34,368 bases of DNA from an uncultured Clostridium sp. (GTDB lineage Bacteria; Bacillota; Clostridia; Oscillospirales; Acutalibacteraceae), in contig CAKUYY010000010.1 of assembly GCA_934717555.1 (NCBI GenBank), positions 1-34,368 on the forward strand, written 5' to 3'. A program made the position numbers and the translations under genes. The notes beneath the pieces are model-generated. The model made no database searches and was not told the origin of the DNA. It saw only the letters and a list, made by a program, of their open reading frames with translations. Every line of letters starts with the position of its first letter. Position 1 is the stretch's first letter. This document shows positions 25,953 to 32,461 of the stretch, piece after piece.

Positions 25953-26007
25953 TAAAAAAAGAAGCCTGTGATAACAATTTCAGTCAGAGAATTATCGCAG
26001 GCTTCTT
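25953..26007 (-). terminator. Terminator after the small gene at 26020
   Basis: AAGAAGCCTGCGATAATT pairs with ATTGTTATCACAGGCTTC with a few mismatches, and is followed on the minus strand by seven T. It insulates the sulfatase promoter from the upstream gene. Confidence 0.88.
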
Positions 26008-26019
26008 TGATTGATTATA

Positions 26020-26223
26020 TTACCGAAGAGTTTCAATTAGTTCATCGCGCAGATGGCGCATATGCTTGATCTCAAAGTCAACCGAATGTTTCAGCATACC
26101 ATTATAAAGATTACCCATTTCATCGGGCTGTTCCTCCCTCGTCTGTAGACGGGTAAAACCGCATTCCAGCTGGCTGATTCTATCATTCATAAAAGATTTT
26201 ACTTTTTTCTGGCTTTCGTTCAT
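26020..26223 (-). CDS. Small helical hypothetical protein (67 residues)
   Basis: From the ATG at 26223 the product is polar and wholly helical with heptad-like spacing (MNESQKKVKSFMNDRI, LYNGMLKHSVDFEIKHMRHL, RDELIETLR). AAAGGAG lies 13 bases upstream, farther than usual, so either initiation is weak or the true start differs. The frame stays open to 26325 without a better start. A good terminator follows, which supports a real gene. I do not recognise the family. Confidence 0.5.
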   Translation of the reverse strand: MNESQKKVKSFMNDRISQLECGFTRLQTREEQPDEMGNLYNGMLKHSVDFEIKHMRHLRDELIETLR

Positions 26224-26423
26224 GTTGTTGTGGACACTCCTTTTGCTGTCTGAAAATAGGGTTTGTGTTTTCTCCGACAAGGAGAAACAGATATAGTATT
26301 TCTGGATGGGGAAGAAAATAAACAAAAGGATAATATTACAATCATGATATAGAAAATTTTACCCATTAGAGATATTAAAAACTTTCACGAAATTGTGGGA
26401 AAATTAAAAGAATAGAGCTGAAA

Positions 26424-26615
26424 CTATTTTTCGATACTTGAAAGAAGGACAGAGAAAAATAACACGAAAATACCGGCGAATAGAAGGACATATACTAATA
26501 CAACAGAATCTCCCAAACGGATCCCCCTTTTCTTTGAAAGCGTTTGTATATTAAGTTTACTGGGAAATACTTGCGAAAGAGCGTACTTTTTCTGGAAATA
26601 AATTTGATTCTTCAT
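26424..26615 (-). CDS. Possible small single-span membrane protein
   Basis: The 63-codon frame has a basic N-terminal half and one hydrophobic helix near the C-terminus (VVLVYVLLFAGIFVLFFSVL), ending SSIEK. The ATG at 26615 has no ribosome site. An internal TTG at 26516 has GGGGG 6 bases upstream and would make a 30-residue membrane peptide (26424-26516). No terminator is visible. Real expression is uncertain, and the function is unknown. Confidence 0.35.
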   Translation of the reverse strand: MKNQIYFQKKYALSQVFPSKLNIQTLSKKRGIRLGDSVVLVYVLLFAGIFVLFFSVLLSSIEK

Positions 26616-26662
26616 ACGGATATTTTTCCGTAACTTTTTGGATTCACATCAATAATACAACT

Positions 26663-26695
26663 CTTTTTGAGTTTTTCAAACTCTAAAAGTAGAAT
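26663..26695 (+). promoter_or_regulatory. XRE-gene promoter with an internal dyad operator
   Basis: TTGAGT (26667-26672), a 17-base spacer and TAGAAT (26690-26695). Nested in it is a long dyad: CTTTT (26663-26667), GAGTTT (26669-26674), centre TTC, AAACTC (26678-26683), AAAAG (26685-26689), with only one mismatched pair over 27 bases. A repressor bound here would block RNA polymerase, so self-regulation by the XRE protein encoded 57 bases downstream is likely. Confidence 0.65.
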
Positions 26696-26751
26696 AAAAC
26701 AATTTATCTTACTCTTCCCTTTAAAATTAAAAAATAGAAGAGGTGATAGAA

Positions 26752-27096
26752 TTGAGTTTTGGAGAGAATTTGCGCTCTTTGATTGAAGAGCGGGACATGA
26801 CTCAAAAAGAGCTCGCTATTCAGTTAAATATCGCGCCCGCTACTATGGGAAGTTACGTTCAAAATACGCGTGAACCAGATTTTTCTACCTTGAAATTACT
26901 TGCTAATTATTTTGATGTTTCGATTGATTATCTTTTAGATCATTTCACTGGGAAAACTGCCGATGGTCAGGAGGCTGAATTACTTCGTATTTTCCGTTCT
27001 TTGTCAGAAAGCCAAAAAGTTATTTGCATTGAGCAGTGCCGGGTGTTCGTCCGTATGAATTATCAAGAAAAAGAAGCGAAGGACAAATCATCATAA
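26752..27096 (+). CDS. XRE-family HTH regulator
   Basis: 114 residues from the TTG at 26752, 6 bases after GAGGTG. A GTG at 26743 lies inside the ribosome site and is less likely. Residues about 3-60 are a Cro/CI-type helix-turn-helix: FGENLRSLIEERDMTQKELA, then IAPATMGSYVQNTREPDFST, then LLANYFDVSIDYLLD. The C-terminal 45 residues form a short helical tail that probably dimerises (LLRIFRSLSESQKVICIEQC). It binds DNA as a dimer. The 27-bp dyad inside its promoter is the obvious target. A good terminator follows, so it is monocistronic. Its wider regulon cannot be inferred. Confidence 0.9.
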   Translation: MSFGENLRSLIEERDMTQKELAIQLNIAPATMGSYVQNTREPDFSTLKLLANYFDVSIDYLLDHFTGKTADGQEAELLRIFRSLSESQKVICIEQCRVFVRMNYQEKEAKDKSS

Positions 27097-27118
27097 TAGA
27101 TTTTCCGAAATATGAATA

Positions 27119-27166
27119 AAAAATAATCCCGCTGGTAAAATCTATCAGTGGGATTATTTTTTTGTT
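27119..27166 (+). terminator. Terminator after the XRE gene
   Basis: AAAATAATCCC.CTG pairs with CAG.GGGATTATTTT around a GTAAAATCTAT loop and is followed by a run of T. Confidence 0.92.
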
Positions 27167-27283
27167 CTTTATTTTCAATCATGTAGCTTAAATGCAAGTT
27201 CTAGTTTTTCCGATTATTCAACATGATTTTAAAATACCATTGAATTTTTGTTGCTGTATAGCGCCTTGTCTCATAGTTAAATA

Positions 27284-27300
27284 CAACGTATCTGACGTTG
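27284..27300 (+). repeat. Short inverted repeat upstream of the copper operon
   Basis: CAACGT (27284-27289) and ACGTTG (27295-27300) are separated by 5 bases, 24 bases before the copA -35. It could be a second regulator site. No T-run follows, so it is not a terminator. The rest of 27167-27323 holds nothing I can support. Confidence 0.35.
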
Positions 27301-27323
27301 CACCATCCTATGAATTTGTCCTA

Positions 27324-27352
27324 TTGACAAAACAAAAAAGGAAGGATATACT
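27324..27352 (+). promoter_or_regulatory. Strong promoter of the copper operon
   Basis: A perfect TTGACA (27324-27329), 17-base spacer and TATACT (27347-27352). Without a repressor this would be a strong promoter, in keeping with the CsoR-type operator just downstream. Confidence 0.8.
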
Positions 27353-27365
27353 AACTATACACCTA

Positions 27366-27381
27366 CACCCCCGTGGGGGTG
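27366..27381 (+). promoter_or_regulatory. CsoR-type copper operator
   Basis: CACCCCC (27366-27372), GT, GGGGGTG (27375-27381) is a perfect G/C-tract palindrome in an AT-rich region, lying 14 bases after the -10 box and directly before the ribosome site. CsoR repressors bind such C-tract/G-tract dyads, and a csoR-like gene is the last gene of this operon. Confidence 0.75.
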
Positions 27382-27397
27382 ATAAGGAGGGAATGAT

Positions 27398-29953
27398 ATG
27401 ACAAATAAAAAGTTTGATGTGATAGGTATGACATGTTCCGCTTGCTCCGCTCATGTGGAAAAAAGTGTGAAAAAGGTACCTGGAGTAGAAGAAATCCAAG
27501 TGAACCTTCTCAGCAACAGCATGTCTGTAGAATATGATGAAAGCATGACCAATCCGCAAGCGATTATTCAGGCGGTACAAGACGGCGGGTATGATGCACG
27601 TGAACGCCAGAAGGAAAAGAAAAGCCAGCAGGCACCTGCACAGGATACCGCGCAGCAGGAACTGCGTAATATGAAGAAACGGTTTATTGTTTCTTTGATC
27701 TTTTTGATTCCCCTGTTTTACCTTTCCATGGGGCATATGATGGGTGCCCCTGTGCCCGGCTTTTTTCTAGGAACGGAAAATGCCCTGGCGTTTGCTTTTA
27801 CGCAACTGCTTTTGTGTATTCCAATTGTAGGGATCAATATCAAGTATTTCAAAGTGGGATTCCGTTCCTTATGGAAACGTTCTCCCAATATGGATTCTCT
27901 CATTGCGATTGGTTCTGCCGCAGCTTTGCTATATGGGATCTTTGCCATTTATCAAATTGGCTGGGGATTGGGGCATGGAGATGTAGAGAGGGTGCACCAT
28001 TACTCCATGGATCTGTATTTTGAATCCGCGGGTATGATCCTTACCCTGATTACACTGGGAAAATATTTGGAGGCCCGGGCCAAAGGGAGAACTTCAGATG
28101 CGATCACCAAGCTGATTCATTTGGCTCCCAAGACCGCCCTGGTAATCCGGGATGGACGGGAACAGGAAATACCGGTAGAGGATGTATTGGTAGGGGATAC
28201 TGTGGTGGTAAAACCAGGGCAAAGCATCCCGGTAGACGGTGTCATTGTGGAAGGAACTACCTCAGTGGATGAATCGGCGCTCACCGGGGAAAGTATCCCT
28301 GTGGAGAAACAACCAGGGGACCGGGTAACCGGGGCTGGCATCAATAAATCCGGCTATATCAAATTCCGGGCCACACAGGTAGGGGACGATACCGCCCTGT
28401 CACAGATCATCAGGCTGGTGGAAGAAGCAAGTTCTTCCAAAGCGCCCATCGCGAAACTGGCGGATAGGGTGAGCGGTGTTTTTGTTCCTATTGTGATTTC
28501 TATTGCGGTCATAGCCAGCATAGTGTGGCTTTTGCTGGGATATTCGGCGGAATTTGCCCTTTCGATCGGCATATCTGTGTTGGTCATTTCCTGCCCTTGC
28601 GCTTTGGGGTTGGCCACTCCCACCGCCATTATGGTAGGCACTGGAAAGGGCGCGGAGAATGGGATTTTGATCAAATCCGCGGAAGCTCTGGAGATTGCCC
28701 ACACAGTGGATACTGTGGTATTGGATAAAACGGGGACGATTACAGAGGGAAAACCCAGGGTGACGGACATCTTGACCCAAGAGGATCAGGACGGCTTTCT
28801 CCAGGTTGCCGCCTCTTTGGAGAAAGCCTCCGAGCATCCGCTGGCGGATGCCATCGTTGCGGCGGCGGAACACCTGGATTTGTCGCCAGTGGAACAGTTC
28901 CAGTCTATAGCGGGGCAGGGAATCACTGGGATGATCCAGGGAGAGATTTACCTGGCAGGCAACATCAAAATGATGAACGCTCATCAAGTTCCCTTCGAAT
29001 CCTATGGACAGCAGGCGGAGAAACTTTCTCAGGAAGGAAAAACACCGCTGTTTTTTGCCAAACAGGAAGAAGAAGGTTTTCGGCTTCTGGGGATGGTCGC
29101 CGTGGCCGACGTTATCAAGCCTACCAGCCGGCAGGCGGTACAGGAATTGAGGCACATGGGGATTGAAGTGGTGATGCTCACCGGCGACAACCGGAACACA
29201 GCGGCTGCGATCCAAAAACAGGTGGGGATTTCTTCCGTAGTGGCGGAAGTACTTCCACAAGATAAAGAAAAAGAAGTGCGTACCCTACAGGAGCAGGGAA
29301 AGCGTGTAGCTATGGTAGGGGACGGTATCAATGACGCTCCAGCCCTTACCCGTGCGGATGTGGGGATTGCCATTGGAGCGGGTACGGATATCGCCATTGA
29401 ATCCGCTGATATTGTGCTGATGAAAAGCGATTTGCTGGATGCGGTGGGAGCGATACAGCTAAGCCGCAAGGTGATCCGCAATATTCGGGAAAACCTGTTT
29501 TGGGCGTTATTTTATAACTCTATTGGTATTCCTTTGGCGGCCGGCGTATTCTTTGGAGTGCTGGGCTGGACGTTGAATCCTATGTTTGCAGCGGCAGCTA
29601 TGAGTCTAAGCTCTGTATGCGTGGTAAGCAATGCGCTACGTTTGAAGGGCTTCCGGCCTAAATTTACAGCAGCGAATGCCCCTGAAGAGCAAGAACATAT
29701 CCCGCCGTTTGATATTACAGTAAAAGAAAGAAAAGGAGACGATCTCATGAAAAAAACAATGATCATTGAAGGTATGAGCTGTTCCCATTGCTCCGGCCGG
29801 GTGGAAAAAGCGTTGAATCAGTTAGAAGGTGTAACAGCGCAAGTCAACCTGGAAACAAAGACCGCTTCCATTGAATTAACGCAGGGGATATCCGACGAAC
29901 AGCTGAAAAAAGCGGTAGAGGATGCGGGTTACGAAGTCGTATCCATTGCGTAA
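27398..29953 (+). CDS. copA: Copper-exporting P1B-type ATPase with a CopZ-like C-terminal domain
   Basis: 851 residues. N-terminal HMA domain with GMTCSACSAH (C13, C16). Then the membrane helices, the actuator motif LTGESIPVE, the metal-passage motif C399-P-C401 (ISCPCALGLATPTA), the phosphorylated Asp D443 in VLDKTGTITEG, SEHPLADAI (HP motif), VAMVGDGINDAPALTRADVG, and the Cu(I)-type final helix motif MSLSSVCVVSNALRL. The protein then continues through a linker into a second HMA domain, residues 784-851 (GMSCSHCSGR, C795, C798). It exports Cu(I) using ATP. ATG lies after AAGGAGGGAATGAT. The linker encodes a ribosome site and ATG for a free CopZ (29747). The operon continues with a CsoR-type gene 14 bases on. 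Confidence 0.95.
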   Translation: MTNKKFDVIGMTCSACSAHVEKSVKKVPGVEEIQVNLLSNSMSVEYDESMTNPQAIIQAVQDGGYDARERQKEKKSQQAPAQDTAQQELRNMKKRFIVSLIFLIPLFYLSMGHMMGAPVPGFFLGTENALAFAFTQLLLCIPIVGINIKYFKVGFRSLWKRSPNMDSLIAIGSAAALLYGIFAIYQIGWGLGHGDVERVHHYSMDLYFESAGMILTLITLGKYLEARAKGRTSDAITKLIHLAPKTALVIRDGREQEIPVEDVLVGDTVVVKPGQSIPVDGVIVEGTTSVDESALTGESIPVEKQPGDRVTGAGINKSGYIKFRATQVGDDTALSQIIRLVEEASSSKAPIAKLADRVSGVFVPIVISIAVIASIVWLLLGYSAEFALSIGISVLVISCPCALGLATPTAIMVGTGKGAENGILIKSAEALEIAHTVDTVVLDKTGTITEGKPRVTDILTQEDQDGFLQVAASLEKASEHPLADAIVAAAEHLDLSPVEQFQSIAGQGITGMIQGEIYLAGNIKMMNAHQVPFESYGQQAEKLSQEGKTPLFFAKQEEEGFRLLGMVAVADVIKPTSRQAVQELRHMGIEVVMLTGDNRNTAAAIQKQVGISSVVAEVLPQDKEKEVRTLQEQGKRVAMVGDGINDAPALTRADVGIAIGAGTDIAIESADIVLMKSDLLDAVGAIQLSRKVIRNIRENLFWALFYNSIGIPLAAGVFFGVLGWTLNPMFAAAAMSLSSVCVVSNALRLKGFRPKFTAANAPEEQEHIPPFDITVKERKGDDLMKKTMIIEGMSCSHCSGRVEKALNQLEGVTAQVNLETKTASIELTQGISDEQLKKAVEDAGYEVVSIA
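29747..29953 (+). CDS. copZ: CopZ-like copper chaperone, nested in frame in copA
   Basis: An in-frame ATG at 29747 lies 8 bases after AAAAGGAG (29731-29738) inside the copA reading frame. Starting there gives 68 residues, the normal size of a free CopZ: MKKTMIIEGMSCSHCSGRVE, then the standard beta-alpha-beta-beta-alpha-beta HMA pattern, ending VEDAGYEVVSIA. CopZ carries Cu(I) to the ATPase and the repressor. So one gene could yield both the fused ATPase and a free chaperone. The site is better than expected by chance, but its use is not shown. Confidence 0.45.
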   Translation: MKKTMIIEGMSCSHCSGRVEKALNQLEGVTAQVNLETKTASIELTQGISDEQLKKAVEDAGYEVVSIA

Positions 29954-29967
29954 AAAGGAGAAAAGAC

Positions 29968-30231
29968 ATGCAGGCGGATAAGGAAAGCGTTGTCCGGCTT
30001 TTGCGTACAGCCAGAGGCCAAATGGACGGAGTGCTCAAAATGGTGGAAGAGGACCGATATTGCATGGATATTTCCAATCAGCTGTTGGCGATACAATCCG
30101 TGCTGAAAAAGGCGAACAAGGAAATCCTCCATGCGCATATGAATTCCTGTGTCAAACAGGCGTTTGAACAGGGGGATGGACAGCAGAAAATTGATGAAAT
30201 TTTAAACCTGCTGGATAAGATCTCTAAATAA
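29968..30231 (+). CDS. csoR: CsoR-type copper-sensing repressor
   Basis: 87 residues, all-helical, DUF156/CsoR family: LLRTARGQMDGVLKMVEEDRYCMDI, LLAIQSVLKKANKEILHAH. The Cu(I) ligands of CsoR are present as C32, H57 and C61 (HMNSC), which separates it from FrmR/RcnR-type relatives. It binds DNA as a tetramer and lets go when Cu(I) binds. AAAAAGGAG precedes the ATG, and the gene starts 14 bases after copA in the same operon. The likely target is the dyad at 27366, giving autoregulation. Confidence 0.92.
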   Translation: MQADKESVVRLLRTARGQMDGVLKMVEEDRYCMDISNQLLAIQSVLKKANKEILHAHMNSCVKQAFEQGDGQQKIDEILNLLDKISK

Positions 30232-30286
30232 ATGTAAAATATTTTTAAAATTTGGGAAAGGATGGAAATGAAGCTTCCTTTAGGGA

Positions 30287-30315
30287 TGGACAACCGAAGA
30301 GTTTTGTGGTAATAT
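30287..30315 (+). promoter_or_regulatory. Candidate promoter for the PRTase-like gene, with an inverted repeat in the leader
   Basis: TGGACA (30287-30292), 17-base spacer, TAATAT (30310-30315). Downstream, ACAGTTA (30329-30335) and TAACTGT (30354-30360) form an inverted repeat that would be in the leader, just before the ribosome site AAAGGGG. Confidence 0.55.
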
Positions 30316-30379
30316 ATAAAAAATAAAAACAGTTAACGTGTTTTTTATACAGATAACTGTACGGAAAGGGGTTGTTCTC

Positions 30380-31009
30380 ATGGATGGAAGAATCATGGAA
30401 ATCCAATCCAAACGAAATAAAAAGATTGTCATCAAAGTAGCACCTGGACATTTCGCTACCAGCCATTCCCATGTCAATTATTATGTGGATATGACAGAGA
30501 TTAAGTCCCAGCATCGCATGGCGCGCAGGGCGGCCAAAGAGCTGGCGCAGTCCTATCTTGGCACGGCGGTAGATACTTTGGTCTGCTTGGAAGGGACCCG
30601 TATCGTTGGAGCTTTTTTGGCCGAGGAATTATCCCAGGCGGGTATCAATAAGGATGAGGATCTGGCGGTCATTACCCCAGAGATCAATCCCAACAACCAG
30701 ATGCTTTTCCGCGACAACGTGCAGAGAATGGTATGGAAAAAACGTGTCATCCTTTTGGTGGCATCGGTAACTACTGGAAAAACCATCAACCGTGCGTTAG
30801 AGTGTATCCGTTATTACGGAGGCGAGGTAGTGGGAATCAGTTCCCTGTTTAGTGCGGTGGACCAGGTCAACGACTTAGAGATTAACACTATTTTTGACAC
30901 CAACGATTTACAGGATTACCATACGTATTCTTATCATGAATGTCCTTTGTGCCAGGAAAAAGTGAAGATTGACGCAATGATAAACAGCTACGGCTATTCC
31001 AAAATTTAA
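30380..31009 (+). CDS. Phosphoribosyltransferase-fold protein with an altered PRPP loop
   Basis: 209 residues from the ATG at 30380, 8 bases after AAAGGGG. The Rossmann-like PRTase core is visible: VDTLVCLEGTRIVGAFLAEEL, LAVITPEI, then VILLVASVTTGKTINRALEC, then GGEVVGISSLFSAV. In type I PRTases the PRPP loop is hydrophobic residues, two acidic residues, then small residues and TG-T. Here the acidic pair is replaced by Ala-Ser (LLVASVTTGKT). The N-terminus (GHFATSHSHVNYYVDMTEIK) and the C-terminal YHECPLCQ...IDAMINSYGYSKI look conserved. It is often labelled orotate phosphoribosyltransferase, but enzymatic activity is doubtful. It could be a PRPP or nucleotide sensor. Confidence 0.75.
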   Translation: MDGRIMEIQSKRNKKIVIKVAPGHFATSHSHVNYYVDMTEIKSQHRMARRAAKELAQSYLGTAVDTLVCLEGTRIVGAFLAEELSQAGINKDEDLAVITPEINPNNQMLFRDNVQRMVWKKRVILLVASVTTGKTINRALECIRYYGGEVVGISSLFSAVDQVNDLEINTIFDTNDLQDYHTYSYHECPLCQEKVKIDAMINSYGYSKI

Positions 31010-31072
31010 GGAATAAGTGGTCCGCATCATATTCTAAATAAGCGAAAGAAAAGCGCGAGCTATGAAATTTTT

Positions 31073-31109
31073 GAGAGGTAAAATCTTAGGATTTTGCCTC
31101 TTTTTATTT
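31073..31109 (+). terminator. Two-way terminator between convergent genes
   Basis: AGAGG-AAAATC (from 31074) pairs with GATTTT-CCTCT (to 31101) around TTAG, followed by TTTTATTT. It separates the PRTase-like gene from the minus-strand flavoprotein genes. Confidence 0.85.
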
Positions 31110-31724
31110 AGGATGAATTCCCTTTTCAATTTCCATGGTTGCCATCTGTTCTGGAGTCACTTGATGTGCTTGCGCGAGTCTTATCCAGTACTTCGTAGAA
31201 GCCCTGACAAACGCCTTTTGGGAAAGCGGCATGGTAACAGACAGTTTTTGTGGACAGCCGGAGGCAATCGCCTTGGACAGTTTCCGGATGTTTCTTTTGA
31301 CCAGAAAATGGAAAGGAGTGCCTAAGATAGCCTCGCCGCTGCCGATACAGAGGCAAGAGCCAAAAGAAAACCCGTTTTCCTTACAGAAAAGCTGGATCAT
31401 TTTTACAGCTACAGCATTCTGTTCTGGTTCTAAAAAACCGCAGTTGACAATCATATGCACAGTAGCTTTGTAATGATGGGGAAAAGCTTCATAGGCTTTC
31501 AGAAAATCCAACAGGGTGGAAGGAATGCCATCCGCGTATAATGGGAACACCAGCAGGATATCGGATGCTTCCGAGGCCAAATCCCAAATTTGCCCATGAT
31601 TTTTAGACGTGATGGAAACGCTGATTTCGGGGTGTTTCCAATATGACTGGAAAAGTTGAAGATATTGTTTAGAATTTGACTTGGGAGCCCTGGGGCTTCC
31701 ATTCACCATCAAGATCTTTCCCAT
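31104..31724 (-). CDS. Flavodoxin-fold NAD(P)H-dependent oxidoreductase-like protein
   Basis: 206 residues, ATG at 31724 eight bases after AAGGAG. The N-terminal ILMVNGSPRAPKSNSKQY is the FMN-phosphate loop of the NADPH-dependent FMN reductase / flavodoxin-2 family. ILLVFPLYADGIPSTLLDFL is the conserved block around the flavin. VHMIVNCGFLEPEQNAVAVK gives the third strand and loop. The C-terminal 80 residues are basic and less typical. It probably binds FMN and reduces quinones, flavins or other small molecules. It overlaps the upstream flavoprotein gene by 16 bases, so the two are translated together and may form a heteromeric pair. Confidence 0.8.
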   Translation of the reverse strand: MGKILMVNGSPRAPKSNSKQYLQLFQSYWKHPEISVSITSKNHGQIWDLASEASDILLVFPLYADGIPSTLLDFLKAYEAFPHHYKATVHMIVNCGFLEPEQNAVAVKMIQLFCKENGFSFGSCLCIGSGEAILGTPFHFLVKRNIRKLSKAIASGCPQKLSVTMPLSQKAFVRASTKYWIRLAQAHQVTPEQMATMEIEKGIHPK

Positions 31725-32224
31725 CTTTGAATCTCCTTTTTCACGGTGTCGAATAACTGATCCTTGGAAGAGAATTTTACGGTTACTGCTTCGAAGGACA
31801 TATTGTGTCTATTCCGCTGTACCAATTGTTTGAATACTTCTTTTTCATCAGCACTGAGTTCTCCATAACCGATCAAGGTGGCTTTTTTGGGCGCTACAGC
31901 CCGTTGTACATGGTGGGTTTCCCCGTGATGAATCCGAAGAAATGCCTGCTGGACAGGAATGGCCCGCTCCAGCATGGTTTTCATAGGCGTATCGTAAGAT
32001 CCATATTTGACGCGGCTTACATAAAGGACTTCCTCACTTTTGGCGATCAAAGGATAAATTTTGGTAGCATCGTCCCGGATTACACATTTTCCTGGCGTTT
32101 TCACCCAGCAGCCGAAACATCCCACGCAATGTGAAATTTTTTGACTAGATAAGTCAATCAGATAATTTTCAGACCCTTCTGAAAACTGGATGGGAAGCGG
32201 TGTATCGGTTAAAAGCAATCTCAT
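31709..32224 (-). CDS. Flavodoxin-fold protein with CxxCxxCW motif
   Basis: 171 residues, ATG at 32224 behind AAGGGG. It belongs to the NAD(P)H-dependent FMN reductase group that carries a cysteine cluster in the first half: ISHCVGCFGCWVKTPGKCVI, about residues 30-50. In this family that motif usually sits beside the flavin or binds metal. It continues with SEEVLYVSRVKYGSYDTPMK and MLERAIPVQQAFLRIHHGE. The N-terminal strand is short and lacks a typical GS(P/R) flavin loop. Overlap with the next gene suggests that the partner supplies a full flavin site. First gene of a two-gene operon reading away from the ABC cluster. Confidence 0.75.
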   Translation of the reverse strand: MRLLLTDTPLPIQFSEGSENYLIDLSSQKISHCVGCFGCWVKTPGKCVIRDDATKIYPLIAKSEEVLYVSRVKYGSYDTPMKTMLERAIPVQQAFLRIHHGETHHVQRAVAPKKATLIGYGELSADEKEVFKQLVQRNRHNMSFEAVTVKFSSKDQLFDTVKKEIQRWERS

Positions 32225-32265
32225 TGATATTCCCCTTTTCCAAGAATACTCCGAATAATATGGTT

Positions 32266-32294
32266 ATTATATGGTAGGCAGGAGAAAAAATCCA
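32266..32294 (-). promoter_or_regulatory. Candidate promoter of the flavoprotein pair
   Basis: On the minus strand: TGGATT (32294-32289), 17-base spacer, perfect TATAAT (32271-32266). The -35 is weak and touches one arm of the dyad at 32290-32339, which would suit activation or repression there. Confidence 0.5.
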
Positions 32295-32339
32295 TCTTTT
32301 TTCTATTATTTAAGAGTAAGATAGAATTTGAAGATGGAT
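32290..32339 (+). repeat. Nested inverted repeat in a divergent promoter region
   Basis: ATCCATCTT (32290-32298) pairs with AAGATGGAT (32331-32339), and inside it TTCTAT (32301-32306) pairs with ATAGAA (32321-32326). It lies between the divergent promoters of the flavoprotein pair and the ABC cluster and reaches the -35 of the former. It may be an operator or a stem-loop. No T-run of terminator type follows. Confidence 0.5.
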
Positions 32340-32384
32340 GGCGAATTTCCCTAGATAAAAATGGAAAAACAAGATCATTTTTAT

Positions 32385-32413
32385 TTGACAAACAACGAGA
32401 TTTGTTCTATACT
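32385..32413 (+). promoter_or_regulatory. Strong promoter of the ABC transporter cluster
   Basis: Perfect TTGACA (32385-32390), 17-base spacer, TATACT (32408-32413). TATACTACAATTA (32408-32420) recurs as TATAATACAATTA (32431-32443), one mismatch, 23 bases on. This direct repeat covers the -10 and start region and may bind a regulator. Confidence 0.75.
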
Positions 32414-32461
32414 ACAATTATACTATTTGTTATAATACAATTAGAATAAAAGGAGGTTTTC

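Noticed and set aside
25747..25977. Open N-terminal extension of the sulfatase frame that even looks like a signal peptide
   Set aside because: It runs through the promoter (TTGACA, TACAAT), the leader and a terminator. The GTG at 25746 has a good ribosome site, and the family's first strand begins right there.
27192..27401. Plus-strand 69-codon frame upstream of copA
   Set aside because: It reads through the copA promoter, operator and ribosome site, and its translation has no family character.
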